Source of the DNA: Clostridiales bacterium
GTDB taxonomy: Bacteria > Bacillota > Clostridia > Saccharofermentanales > Saccharofermentanaceae
NCBI GenBank assembly: GCA_017964005.1
Contig: JAGCSR010000026.1
Span: forward strand, 28,551 to 92,550
DNA: 64,000 bases
Reading direction: 5' to 3'
Positions 23,866 to 32,267 of the stretch are shown piece after piece; position 1 is the first letter of the stretch, and each line of letters opens with the position of its first letter. Below the pieces are notes generated by a model, which saw only the letters and a list, made by a program, of their open reading frames with translations, was not told where the DNA came from and searched no databases. Both the position numbers and the translations under genes were made by a program.

Positions 23866-24504
23866 ATGGACAGGACTGAGAAAGAACAGCTTATCATTTC
23901 AGTGGGGCGCGAATTCGGCAGCGCGGGTCATGTTATTGCCGAGGAGATAGCCAAGAGATTGGATCTTCCGTTTTATGATTACAGTCTGCTCAGAAAAGTC
24001 GCAGATGAGAATGATGTCGATATCAAGGTAATGGAAAAATATGATGAGATACCCAGAGTCCCTTTCCTGTCGAGGAACGGTACGAGTTCATCGAATTCGC
24101 CTTCATATAACATCGCCATGATGCAGTTCGATTATCTTCGCAAAATGGCTTACGAAGGACAGTCGTTCGTTGTCGTCGGAAGATGTTCGGACGACATACT
24201 CAAGAAATTTCCGGGACTTATCAGGATCTTTATCCTTGCTGATATGGAGGACAAGATAGTCCGCACATGCGAGATATTCGGGATGGACAGAATGAGCGCG
24301 GAAGAAGCGATAACCAGTCAGAATACAAAGCGCAAGGAATACCATAATTACTATTGTGAATCACGTTGGGGTGACTCGCGCAATTACGATATATCGATCA
24401 ACAGGAGCGCATTGGGAATTGAGGGCACTATCGATTTCCTGATGGACTTCATCGAGAAGAGAAGAGAGATAATGAGAAATGACAATAAGAGGAGGAAACA
24501 CTAA
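23866..24504 (+). CDS. cytidylate-kinase-like protein
   Basis: A 212-residue P-loop-type kinase of the cytidylate kinase-like family. The nucleotide-binding start is LIISVGREFGSAGHVIAEEIA, a variant loop seen in this family, followed by LDLPFYDYSLL, VVVGRCSDDIL and NYYCESRWGDSRNYDISIN, which matches the conserved end of the family. True Cmk enzymes have a different P-loop, so the substrate is uncertain. AAAGGAGG precedes the ATG and TATAAT (23814-23819) lies upstream. The stop codon overlaps the start of the DUF4236 gene, so this is the first gene of a four-gene set. Confidence 0.88.
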   Translation: MDRTEKEQLIISVGREFGSAGHVIAEEIAKRLDLPFYDYSLLRKVADENDVDIKVMEKYDEIPRVPFLSRNGTSSSNSPSYNIAMMQFDYLRKMAYEGQSFVVVGRCSDDILKKFPGLIRIFILADMEDKIVRTCEIFGMDRMSAEEAITSQNTKRKEYHNYYCESRWGDSRNYDISINRSALGIEGTIDFLMDFIEKRREIMRNDNKRRKH

Positions 24505-25589
24505 TGGGTTTATGTTTTCGCAAATCGATCAGCTTGGGTAAAGGCTTGAAGCTCAACTTGAGTAAGTCCGGTCCGTCGGTATCTTTCGGCAAATCCGGTC
24601 TGAGACAGTCTATTGGTCTTAACGGCAAGACCAGGACCACTGTAGGAATTCCCGGAACAGGAGTGTACTATACCAAGCAGTCTTCCGTAGGCAAGATCGC
24701 CGATGTCCTTACGGGCAAGAATAAGAAGGAAGACAAGAAGGCTGATGGCAAGTCCGCCGGAAAAGCTGCAGCCGGCGCGGCCGGTGCAGGTGCTGCCGCA
24801 GCTTCTGCAAGATCCGCAGCATCCCAGGAGGCAGCTGCTGCAAGACAGGCAGCTGCGGAAGAAAGAGCAGCCGCAAAGCAGGCCGCAGCAGAAGAGAAAG
24901 CTGCCGCTGCTGAAGAAGAAAGAAAAGCCGCAGAAGAAGCGGTTGCGGAATATGAAGCGCATATCGAAGAGATCAAGTCCGTGCACAAGGCATCTGACGG
25001 CGCCATCAATTGGAACTGGGTAAAGGAAGGCAACGTCGCTCCCGAACTCAAGGTCCTGGTACCTTTGGCGCAGCGCGTAATGGACGGAGATATAGATGCA
25101 TATTTTGAAGTTATCGAACAGGTTGATCCTTTCGATGATCTTCTGGAATACGGAAGCGGTTTCGAGATCGGAACGGATATCCCGAATATCCTTGAAGTTG
25201 AATTCCAGGTGAAGTCGGCTGAGGTCGTTCCCCAGAATGTTCTCAGTGTTACCGCATCAGGCAAGCTTTCCGATAAGCCTCTTTCCAAGGGTGCTTACTA
25301 CGACCTGGTACAGGATTATGTTGCAAGTACCATCTTAAGAGTTGCCCGTGATTCTTTCGCGCTCCTGCCGATCGATACCGTGCTGATCCACGCAACGGAC
25401 AGAGTGCTCAATACGGCGACCGGGATCGAAGAGGACATGACACTCGTATCCTGCAGGATATCAAGATATACGGTAGAGAAGATCAACTTCGAATTTGTAG
25501 ATCCTTCCGATGCTTTGACAAACTTCGAGTGCAACATGAAGTTCAAGAAGACCGCAGGATTCGAACCTGTTGACAGACTGCTTCCGTAA
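24504..25589 (+). CDS. DUF4236 protein with an Ala/Glu-rich coiled coil
   Basis: A 361-residue protein. Residues 1 to about 60 are a clear DUF4236 domain (LNLSKSGPSVSFGKSG, RTTVGIPGTGVYYTK), a small beta-domain of unknown function. Residues about 75-150 form a long Ala/Glu/Lys coiled coil of AAAEE-type repeats. The C-terminal 200 residues are a mixed alpha/beta domain (WNWVKEGNVAPELKVLVPLA, VLSVTASGKLSDKPLSKGAYYDLVQDYV) that I do not recognise. There is no signal peptide or membrane helix. Its start overlaps the previous stop (TAATG), and the signalling hybrid starts 12 bp after its end. Confidence 0.87.
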   Translation: MGLCFRKSISLGKGLKLNLSKSGPSVSFGKSGLRQSIGLNGKTRTTVGIPGTGVYYTKQSSVGKIADVLTGKNKKEDKKADGKSAGKAAAGAAGAGAAAASARSAASQEAAAARQAAAEERAAAKQAAAEEKAAAAEEERKAAEEAVAEYEAHIEEIKSVHKASDGAINWNWVKEGNVAPELKVLVPLAQRVMDGDIDAYFEVIEQVDPFDDLLEYGSGFEIGTDIPNILEVEFQVKSAEVVPQNVLSVTASGKLSDKPLSKGAYYDLVQDYVASTILRVARDSFALLPIDTVLIHATDRVLNTATGIEEDMTLVSCRISRYTVEKINFEFVDPSDALTNFECNMKFKKTAGFEPVDRLLP

Positions 25590-25601
25590 GGTCCCAAAGT
25601 A

Positions 25602-28600
25602 ATGACGGCAGGAAAGAAGATCGCGCTCCTCACGGGACGTCCGGATGAGACATCCCAGGCAGAATTTATCAAAGGCTTTGAACAGAAAGCTTTCGCTATG
25701 GGTTTTGATGTATATGTTTTTGCCATGTACAGAAAATACCAGAATACTGCCGCGCGTGAAGCAGGGGAGACTTCGGTCTTCGACCTTGTCAGATTTGAAG
25801 ATTACGACGGGATCATCCTTATGTCCGAGGAGATAAGGACTCCGGGTCTTGCAGACCTTCTGGAGGAATTATGCAGAAGACATGCAAGAGGACCTGTCAT
25901 CACAGTTGAGAAGACAAGTTCCAACTTTCCCCAGGTCATGGCAGATCACCACGCAGGTATCGGCATGATCACCGAATACCTGGCCCGGGACTGCGGATAC
26001 AGGGATATTGCTTTTGTTACCGAAGGCCAGTGGCTTGCGCTGTCCCAGACCAAGGTTAATGCTTTCAGGCAGACTATGGCATCTTTGGGGCTTGCAGCTG
26101 AGGACAAAAGGATCATCCGCGGCAAGACCGGATATGAGGGCGGAAGGAATGCAGCCCTTATGCTCATGAAGGCACCGGAGGGACTTCCTCAGGCGGTTCT
26201 TTGTGCCGATGACGAATTGGCTGCCGGAGTCTGTGACGCTCTTATCGGAGCAGGATATAAGATCCCCGAGGATATCGCAGTAGCAGGATATGATTCCAAA
26301 TATCTTTTCTCCAATGAAGACGCGATAACATCTGTTGCCGTATCAAGATACGGCATGGGTTCCGGTACTGCCGACGCTCTGATCAAGATGATGTCGGGCG
26401 AAGGATATATAACGGTTCCGACAGATCTTCGGCTTATCCGCGGAAGCACCACGCCTCAGGTTGCAGCCAATGATCCGAACCTTCCCGACAAGGATTCATT
26501 AAGGAAGAGAAAATACGGTGTCGAGAAGATATCCGATACGGTTCCCGACTATCTTTGTGAAGACATGATGAGCCGCGAATCCCTCTACGATCTTCTCAAT
26601 ACTCTCATGACATATGCCGGATCTTTGGATGATGCCGACAGGTTTATGCTGTATCTTAACGATGAGCGAAAGGATGCTCCTTCCAAGCCTGCCTCCGTTC
26701 CCGATATTCAGGAAGACGAACCGGATCCGTACAGGTTCTATACGCCATATATGCTGAAGGCACTGACGTATAACAGGACAGGTCCCGGATCCATCGGCGC
26801 GGATGTGTATTTTGACAGAAGGGATATCATTTACGAGAAGGATTGTGACGGTATCCCGGAAGGATTCATCATAACCCCGCTCTTTTTCGAAGACCGTGTC
26901 TTCGGATATGCGGTCAGGGCATCACATACCCCCGGCGTTTATTCCGGACTTTACAGATACCGTTTGAGAGATGTTATGCTGGGTCTCGAAAATCTGTCCC
27001 GCAGCGAGGATGTGAGACGTCAGACCAAGGCTCTCGAAGACAGGCTCATAAGGGATCCTCTGACCGGACTTTACAACTACCGCGGATATACGAGACATGC
27101 CGACAGTGTCCTGTTCAGGTTCCGCAAGCTCGGCGCCGAACACATAGGAGTCCTTGCTATAGATATAAAGGGACTGTCAGAGATCAATAATACCGAAGGA
27201 AGAAATGTCGGTGACGAGGTGCTGTCTGCCGTTGCGAACATGATCCGCAAGATCTTCTCCAACAGCGGAGTCTTCATGTTCGGAGGAGATGAATTCATCG
27301 TCGTAAGTCCTTTGGGATCCGGCGGGCTCAGGGAATTCGACAGGGGCATCATCAAGCTCGGCATAGAGATGGATGCTTTCAACAAGGAGAAGGAATTCAA
27401 GAACCCCGTGGAATTCTATTACGGCACGGCGATCGGAAGACCCATCGGCCGTAAGGATCTGTCCAAGCTCATCTCTGAAGCTACGGTCATAAAGAAAGAG
27501 AAGAAGAAGACCCGTCTTCTTGCTTCGACCGCCAAGATCGATGAGGACTCCGAGACCGCAAAGCAGATCGACGAGATCATCGAGACAAATGCCTTCAAGT
27601 ATATGTTCCAGCCTATCGTGGATTCTTCCACGGGAACGATTTTCGCGTATGAGGCATTGATGAGAACGGATCTGTCACCGGAACTGACTCCCGATGTCAT
27701 ATTGGATTACGCGAAGAGGACCGGGAGGCTCTACGAGATCGAGAAAGAGACGATCGGAAATGTTCTTGCATTCGTAAGCGAACACTCTGATTATTTTTCC
27801 GAGGGAGCCAGGATATTCATCAATTCCATTCCCGGCAATCACCTGAGCGAAGACGATATGAGCAAGTTCTCCCAGGTTACCGCCAAGACTTCCAACAAGA
27901 TCGTAATCGAGCTGACCGAGCACGGACAGATGACGGACGAACAGATCACAAATACCAAGAAGCTGTATGAGAAACTGGGGATGGAGACGGCTATCGACGA
28001 TTACGGAACCGGATATTCCAACACAGGCAATCTCTTAAGATATATGCCGGACTACGTTAAGATAGACAGGCTCCTTCTGACTGATATAGATAAATCTCCC
28101 GCTAAACAAAGACTGGTCAGTGACACCATATCCTTCTGTCACGAGAACGGGATCAAGTCTCTTGCGGAAGGTATAGAGACCTTCGAAGAGATGCGCACCG
28201 TAATAAGGCTGGGAGCCGATCTTCTGCAGGGTTACTATCTTGCCCGTCCTCAGGCGGTAATCCCCCGTGAACTTACGGGAAGCATTACAGAAGAGATCAG
28301 GACGGTACATACCCAAGACGGCATGGATTCTGATTCCGGTTACTATATTGCGGGTCTGAATCCTGTAATAAGGTTATCGGATTTTGACAACACAAATGTC
28401 GAGAATATCAGGATCCCGGCATCTAACGATAACTGCACCGATCTTGTCATATCGGGTTTTGCCGCGATAACAGGTTCCGGTGAGGACAGCGGCACGAAGG
28501 ATTCTCAGATGACGGTAACCGTCGAAGACGGATACAAAGGCGTGATAACTCTCAATAACGCAAGGCTGTCCGGAAGCGCTAACGGGATCGCCGTTGATAT

Positions 28601-29432
28601 CGGGCAGAACTGCGAAGTAACCCTGATATTAAAGCGGAATAATGAACTTACCGGAGGCATCAGAGTTCCGGAAAGTTCCACTCTCGCCATAGAAGGTGAC
28701 GGCAATCTTGCCATAAGCGTTGCCGGAGGTGATGTATTCGGTATCGGCAATTCATCCGAGAAAGGCTGCGGCAGGCTGCTCTTCGAACAGGACGGAACGA
28801 TCGATATCAATATCGATGCTGCCAACGGCACTGCCATAGGAAGCGGTTCGGGAGGGATCATCGAGATCAGGAGAGGCCGTTACGACATCCGTTTGTCCGG
28901 GGCTAAGGGCACTGCAATAGGAAGTATTAACGGTCCCGTAGATATCAGGATATCCGACTGTGTAATGGAGATCGTCAATAATCTTCAGAAGGGTGTATCG
29001 GTAGGCTCTGTATACGGTGATTCCGTGGTCAGCCTGGAACACATCTCCTTTACCGTTTCCGCGGACACTTCGGAGGGAGCCGGTATCGGTACGGTCAGCG
29101 GCAAAGCCGAGGTATCAGTGGTCAGCGGCAAATTGAGTTTTACCGCGAAAGGCACAAGATATATGGCCATAGGTTCCTGCTCATCTGAGGATGTGGTCTG
29201 CAAGACAGAGTACATCTCGTTCGAAGGTGATGTTGCCGGGGATCAGACCGGACTTTTGGGAAGTCTTACTGACGGCGCGCGGGTCACCATGGTCAAGAGT
29301 CTTATTGAAGGTACATTGAAGAACGAGACCGGCAAAGACATCAACGCGAAAGATGAAGATATTATGGTAATGAACGGCAGGACCCGCATCATCGTAAATG
29401 ATAAGGTCTGCGAGAGGATCAACGGACAGTGA
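25602..29432 (+). CDS. hybrid signalling protein: LacI-type substrate-binding, GGDEF, EAL and beta-repeat domains
   Basis: A 1276-residue cytoplasmic protein for cyclic-di-GMP signalling. Residues 1-290 resemble the effector-binding half of LacI regulators (KIALLTGRP, DYDGIILMSEE, AVLCADDELAAG, DIAVAGYDS) with no DNA-binding helix. After a linker domain, a GGDEF domain at about 485-640 has the intact motif MFGGDEF; no RxxD inhibitory site sits at the usual place. An EAL domain at about 660-890 keeps FAYEALMR, INSIPG, VIELTEHG, AIDDYGTGYSN, VKIDR, SLAEGIET and LLQGYYLARP. From about 920 to the end comes a Gly/Ser-rich beta-repeat region (AIGSGSGGIIEI, VGSVYGDSVVSL, AGIGTVSGKAEV) like Cthe_2159-type carbohydrate-binding beta-helices. 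No signal peptide or membrane helix is seen. Confidence 0.9.
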   Translation: MTAGKKIALLTGRPDETSQAEFIKGFEQKAFAMGFDVYVFAMYRKYQNTAAREAGETSVFDLVRFEDYDGIILMSEEIRTPGLADLLEELCRRHARGPVITVEKTSSNFPQVMADHHAGIGMITEYLARDCGYRDIAFVTEGQWLALSQTKVNAFRQTMASLGLAAEDKRIIRGKTGYEGGRNAALMLMKAPEGLPQAVLCADDELAAGVCDALIGAGYKIPEDIAVAGYDSKYLFSNEDAITSVAVSRYGMGSGTADALIKMMSGEGYITVPTDLRLIRGSTTPQVAANDPNLPDKDSLRKRKYGVEKISDTVPDYLCEDMMSRESLYDLLNTLMTYAGSLDDADRFMLYLNDERKDAPSKPASVPDIQEDEPDPYRFYTPYMLKALTYNRTGPGSIGADVYFDRRDIIYEKDCDGIPEGFIITPLFFEDRVFGYAVRASHTPGVYSGLYRYRLRDVMLGLENLSRSEDVRRQTKALEDRLIRDPLTGLYNYRGYTRHADSVLFRFRKLGAEHIGVLAIDIKGLSEINNTEGRNVGDEVLSAVANMIRKIFSNSGVFMFGGDEFIVVSPLGSGGLREFDRGIIKLGIEMDAFNKEKEFKNPVEFYYGTAIGRPIGRKDLSKLISEATVIKKEKKKTRLLASTAKIDEDSETAKQIDEIIETNAFKYMFQPIVDSSTGTIFAYEALMRTDLSPELTPDVILDYAKRTGRLYEIEKETIGNVLAFVSEHSDYFSEGARIFINSIPGNHLSEDDMSKFSQVTAKTSNKIVIELTEHGQMTDEQITNTKKLYEKLGMETAIDDYGTGYSNTGNLLRYMPDYVKIDRLLLTDIDKSPAKQRLVSDTISFCHENGIKSLAEGIETFEEMRTVIRLGADLLQGYYLARPQAVIPRELTGSITEEIRTVHTQDGMDSDSGYYIAGLNPVIRLSDFDNTNVENIRIPASNDNCTDLVISGFAAITGSGEDSGTKDSQMTVTVEDGYKGVITLNNARLSGSANGIAVDIGQNCEVTLILKRNNELTGGIRVPESSTLAIEGDGNLAISVAGGDVFGIGNSSEKGCGRLLFEQDGTIDINIDAANGTAIGSGSGGIIEIRRGRYDIRLSGAKGTAIGSINGPVDIRISDCVMEIVNNLQKGVSVGSVYGDSVVSLEHISFTVSADTSEGAGIGTVSGKAEVSVVSGKLSFTAKGTRYMAIGSCSSEDVVCKTEYISFEGDVAGDQTGLLGSLTDGARVTMVKSLIEGTLKNETGKDINAKDEDIMVMNGRTRIIVNDKVCERINGQ

Positions 29433-29449
29433 TCCGGGAGGAGCTGCAA

Positions 29450-29689
29450 ATGGATAATATAGAACTTACACCCGAGATGCTGGAGATCATATCAGGAGGA
29501 GTCATCGGAGAGACGGAAGAAGACATCCTTACGAAGATGGTAAGAGTATTCAAGAATAACGGCATTACCCTTGATGACGCGAAGAATAAGCTGTTCATGA
29601 ACATGAACTACGAGACGACGGCCCTGAAGAACACCAACGCCGAAGAGGTGTGCGCATTCCTGGATGCCAACTGGGATAAGATAGTGTGA
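29450..29689 (+). CDS. small peptide with a double-glycine-type leader
   Basis: A 79-residue peptide beginning MDNIELTPEMLEIISGG, which matches the leader of double-glycine bacteriocin/RiPP-type precursors (acidic helix, LExISGG). The remaining about 62 residues (VIGETEEDILTKMVRVFKNN...) are acidic and helical with one Cys, unlike most bacteriocin cores. The start at 29450 follows GGGAGGAG; an earlier ATG at 29429 inside the previous gene is less likely. It starts 17 bp after the GGDEF/EAL hybrid and must share its transcript. No peptidase-containing ABC transporter is present in the window. It could be a secreted signal or a degenerate precursor. Its stop meets the xth stop tail-to-tail. Confidence 0.75.
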   Translation: MDNIELTPEMLEIISGGVIGETEEDILTKMVRVFKNNGITLDDAKNKLFMNMNYETTALKNTNAEEVCAFLDANWDKIV

Positions 29690-30451
29690 TCAGAGATCTA
29701 TAAAGATCGGGCAGTGGTCAGACCCCATAACATCGCTCATCATGTTTGATTCCTTTATCTTTTTGGCGATCCCTTCCGTTGCGAAAAAGTAGTCAATGCG
29801 CCAGCCAACATTCCTCTCTCTGGCGTAGGTCTTATAGGACCACCAGGTGTAGGCTTCAGCCTTATCCGGATAGAACATCCTGTAGGTATCGATGAGACCT
29901 GCTTCTGCAAATTTATCCATATAGACGCGTTCCTCGGGAAGGAATCCCGAGATCTTGGAATTGGCCTTGGGATTTGCAAGGTCTATCTCTTTATGGGCGG
30001 TGTTGACATCGCCGCAGCATATGACTTCTTTGCCTTCGGCGCGAAGCTTGGCGACAAGATCTAAGAAACAGTCGTAGAAACGGAGCTTGAACTTCACGTA
30101 ATCATCTCCGCGCCCGCCGTTGGGAAAGTAGATCCCGAAGAGGACGAAGTCGTCGAAGTCTGCCCGGATAACGCGGCCTTCATGGTCGAACTCTTCAGTG
30201 CCGAGCCCGAAGGATACTTCCTCAGGTTCGATCCTGGAATAAAGCGCCGTCCCGGAATACCCTTTGCGCTCAGCCGCATAGAACCAGCTCTTATATTCTC
30301 CGATATCGGTGATCTCGGGACCTAACTGGTCGGGGGTGGCCTTGGTCTCCTGGATGCAGATGATGTCGGCATCCATCTTGGCTATCTCTTCGCTAAATCC
30401 TTTTTTGGCGACGGCACGGATGCCGTTAACGTTCCAGCTTACTATCCTCAT
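29690..30451 (-). CDS. xth: exodeoxyribonuclease III
   Basis: A 253-residue AP endonuclease/3'-exonuclease of the ExoIII (EEP) family, acting in base-excision repair. Motifs in order: SWNVNGIRA, IICIQETKA with the metal Glu, ALYSR, GIYFPNGGR, VICCGDVNTAH with the catalytic Asp and Asn, YTWWSYK, RIDYFF and GSDHCPI with the catalytic His. Length is normal. It is transcribed convergently to the double-glycine peptide gene; the two stop codons abut in TGATCA. It is divergent from the asparaginase gene across 78 bp. Confidence 0.96.
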   Translation of the reverse strand: MRIVSWNVNGIRAVAKKGFSEEIAKMDADIICIQETKATPDQLGPEITDIGEYKSWFYAAERKGYSGTALYSRIEPEEVSFGLGTEEFDHEGRVIRADFDDFVLFGIYFPNGGRGDDYVKFKLRFYDCFLDLVAKLRAEGKEVICCGDVNTAHKEIDLANPKANSKISGFLPEERVYMDKFAEAGLIDTYRMFYPDKAEAYTWWSYKTYARERNVGWRIDYFFATEGIAKKIKESNMMSDVMGSDHCPIFIDL

Positions 30452-30529
30452 ACGAAAGACATTCTCCTTTGAACCTGCGAATGGGTTATAATTCTAATGT
30501 TGATCCGCAAGATAAGGAAATTATAACAG

Positions 30530-31495
30530 ATGCCGAAGTCACTAAAAATAAAGAAAAACCTGCTGGTCGTCCTCTTAGGCGGCACTATCGGTTCGTCCGT
30601 TGATAAGGACGGGAATGTGGCGTTGGAGGAACAAGGCTTCGATGCGGAGTTTTTCGAGGCTTTGGACAAGAGGTTCAACTACAAGGTGATAGAGCCTGTC
30701 AGATATTCATCGGAGAACGCGTCCGTCTCAACATATAAAGAAGCGATCGGAAAGATCATGGAAGAGGCGGGCAAAGGCTCTTCCAAATACAAAGGGATCC
30801 TGATCCTCCACGGGACTGACAGCATGGCATACTTTGCGCAGCTCGTCATAAGATGCCTGTCGCATCTGAAGATGCCGATCATAGTCACCGGAGCAAAGCG
30901 CCCCAAGAACGACCCGCGCACTGATTCGGTCAAGAACATAATCATGGCGATCGGACTTCTGGCTGCCGCAGTCAAGGACGGGACGGGTCCTCGGACCGTG
31001 GGTGTAGTGTACGAAGATTCTTTGACTAAGAAGTCTTTATATGTGCCGGCACAGGACGCGGAGACCGCGGATATCAACGGTGACATGAGAATGTTCTGTG
31101 ACAGGAGCGACCCTGCCAGCGCTACTTTCAATAAGAAAGCCAAATCTCATTTCGCAACGGAAGAGTACAGGAAGAGGGCGGAAGCGTTTCTTGCAAGAGA
31201 AGAGAGAAAAATACTGCTGATCCCGGCTGTCCCGCAGCCCTATGTCCCCGAAGATCTTACGGGGTTTGCGGCAGTCCTCATCGAATGCTACCACTCGGGA
31301 ACTGCCGATAATAACATACTCGTGCCGCTTGCCGCAAAATGCAGGGAAGCCGGCATCCCGTGTTACATGGGACCTGTTCCGGTCAACGGAAATATATATG
31401 AGAGCCGCAGGGCTTTGGAAGATGCAGGATGCATTCCTATCAAGGGAATGCCGCTTGAAGGCTGCTGGGCGGAGGTCGTGATCGACCATGCATAG
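30530..31495 (+). CDS. L-asparaginase
   Basis: A 321-residue bacterial-type asparaginase that hydrolyses asparagine to aspartate and ammonia. Both catalytic threonine motifs are present: LLGGTIGSS near the N-terminus and ILHGTDSMAYFA. IVTGAKRPKNDPRTDS and the C-terminal IECYHSGTA, which carries a substrate-contact region, also fit. There is no signal peptide, so it is the cytoplasmic (type I-like) form. A TATAAT at 30487-30492 lies upstream. The next gene overlaps its last 8 bp. Confidence 0.92.
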   Translation: MPKSLKIKKNLLVVLLGGTIGSSVDKDGNVALEEQGFDAEFFEALDKRFNYKVIEPVRYSSENASVSTYKEAIGKIMEEAGKGSSKYKGILILHGTDSMAYFAQLVIRCLSHLKMPIIVTGAKRPKNDPRTDSVKNIIMAIGLLAAAVKDGTGPRTVGVVYEDSLTKKSLYVPAQDAETADINGDMRMFCDRSDPASATFNKKAKSHFATEEYRKRAEAFLAREERKILLIPAVPQPYVPEDLTGFAAVLIECYHSGTADNNILVPLAAKCREAGIPCYMGPVPVNGNIYESRRALEDAGCIPIKGMPLEGCWAEVVIDHA

Positions 31496-32105
31496 CGTAA
31501 GGTATTTAAGGATATTAAGAGAGAACGGAGATGCCGCATTCGGCGGAAGCCAGATGTGGATCGAAGATCTGGTCATGCAGGGCGCCGCCTGCGGGATCGT
31601 GGCAGGCCTTGACCGGATACTGGAGACTGCCGGGATCGAGAATATCAGCATGGAAGATTATATGGCAAAGCTTGCCGAAGCCGGCAGGTACATCAAGCCC
31701 ATAATGCTCCCCTTCAAGGTCAAGACGATACACACTAAGATAGGTGATTTCATGGGATGTTTTGGCGTGTCCGCGGGAAGGCTCAAGCGCGGCATAAGAA
31801 AACTCGGGCAGCTCTACGGCGTCGATATAAGACTCAAGAGGATAAGACTGTCAAGAGCAGATGAGATCCTTATTGAAGGCCGCAAGGTCATCCTTCTCAT
31901 AAAGGCTCCTCTGGGCAATGTCTCTGTCGTTCCGGACAAGGGTCTGCCCACAAATGTGGGCTTCCACTGGGTTACAGCCTATGCGCAGGATGAGGATTCC
32001 TATAAGGTCCAGTCCTGGGGCAGGGAACACAAGATCTTAAGGTCTGACCTTAAGAACACGGCGGTGTTCGTCGTGGCGTATGAGCCTGTTATCGGTGGTT
32101 TCTGA
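31488..32105 (+). CDS. uncharacterised protein with a possible papain/C39-like fold
   Basis: A 205-residue cytoplasmic protein translated from an ATG overlapping the asparaginase gene. The sequence GAACGIVAGLDRIL near residue 33 followed much later by NVGFHWVTAYAQDEDSYKVQSWG resembles the Cys and His blocks of papain-like or C39-like peptidases, with a possible Asp/Asn after the His. A central positively charged stretch (GRLKRGIRKLGQLYGVDIRLKRIRLSR) may bind nucleic acid or the peptide substrate. I do not recognise a named family, and the catalytic reading is inference. Its stop codon sits inside a 14-bp inverted repeat. Confidence 0.8.
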   Translation: MHSVRYLRILRENGDAAFGGSQMWIEDLVMQGAACGIVAGLDRILETAGIENISMEDYMAKLAEAGRYIKPIMLPFKVKTIHTKIGDFMGCFGVSAGRLKRGIRKLGQLYGVDIRLKRIRLSRADEILIEGRKVILLIKAPLGNVSVVPDKGLPTNVGFHWVTAYAQDEDSYKVQSWGREHKILRSDLKNTAVFVVAYEPVIGGF

Positions 32106-32140
32106 CTAAAGGTGTTATTTAAGGCGCTTTAGTCAGAAAC
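32098..32140. repeat. long inverted repeat spanning a stop codon
   Basis: GTTTCTGACTAAAG (32098-32111) is perfectly complementary to CTTTAGTCAGAAAC (32127-32140) around a 15-nt loop. The stop codon of the upstream gene lies in the left arm. There is no U-run, so it is either a factor-dependent or weak terminator, or an mRNA 3'-end stabiliser. Confidence 0.6.
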
Positions 32141-32171
32141 TTATTGACTCATTTCTTCCTCAAATTCACAC

Positions 32172-32200
32172 TTGACGCGAGCACAGGTTATATGTAATAC
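32172..32200 (+). promoter_or_regulatory. promoter of the fatty-acid operon
   Basis: -35 TTGACG (32172-32177), 17-nt spacer, -10 TAATAC (32195-32200). Transcription would begin about 32207, ahead of the FabT-like operator. Confidence 0.65.
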
Positions 32201-32215
32201 TTTTAACGTAAAAAT

Positions 32216-32248
32216 ACTTTGATAATCAAACTAAAAGACAATCAAAGT
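32216..32248. promoter_or_regulatory. FabT-like operator of the fab/acc operon
   Basis: ACTTTGATAATCAAACT (32216-32232) is a near-perfect palindrome around TTTGATAATCAAA. A second half-site ATCAAAGT lies at 32241-32248. It resembles the boxes bound by FabT, a MarR-family repressor of fatty-acid synthesis. It lies just after the likely transcription start, a position suited to blocking elongation or initiation. No fabT gene is present in the window. Confidence 0.75.
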
Positions 32249-32267
32249 AAATTGTACGGGAGATCAT

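Noticed and set aside
24510..24986. Cys/Gly-rich 158-codon minus-strand frame
   Set aside because: Shadow of the Ala/Glu-rich coiled coil of the DUF4236 gene.
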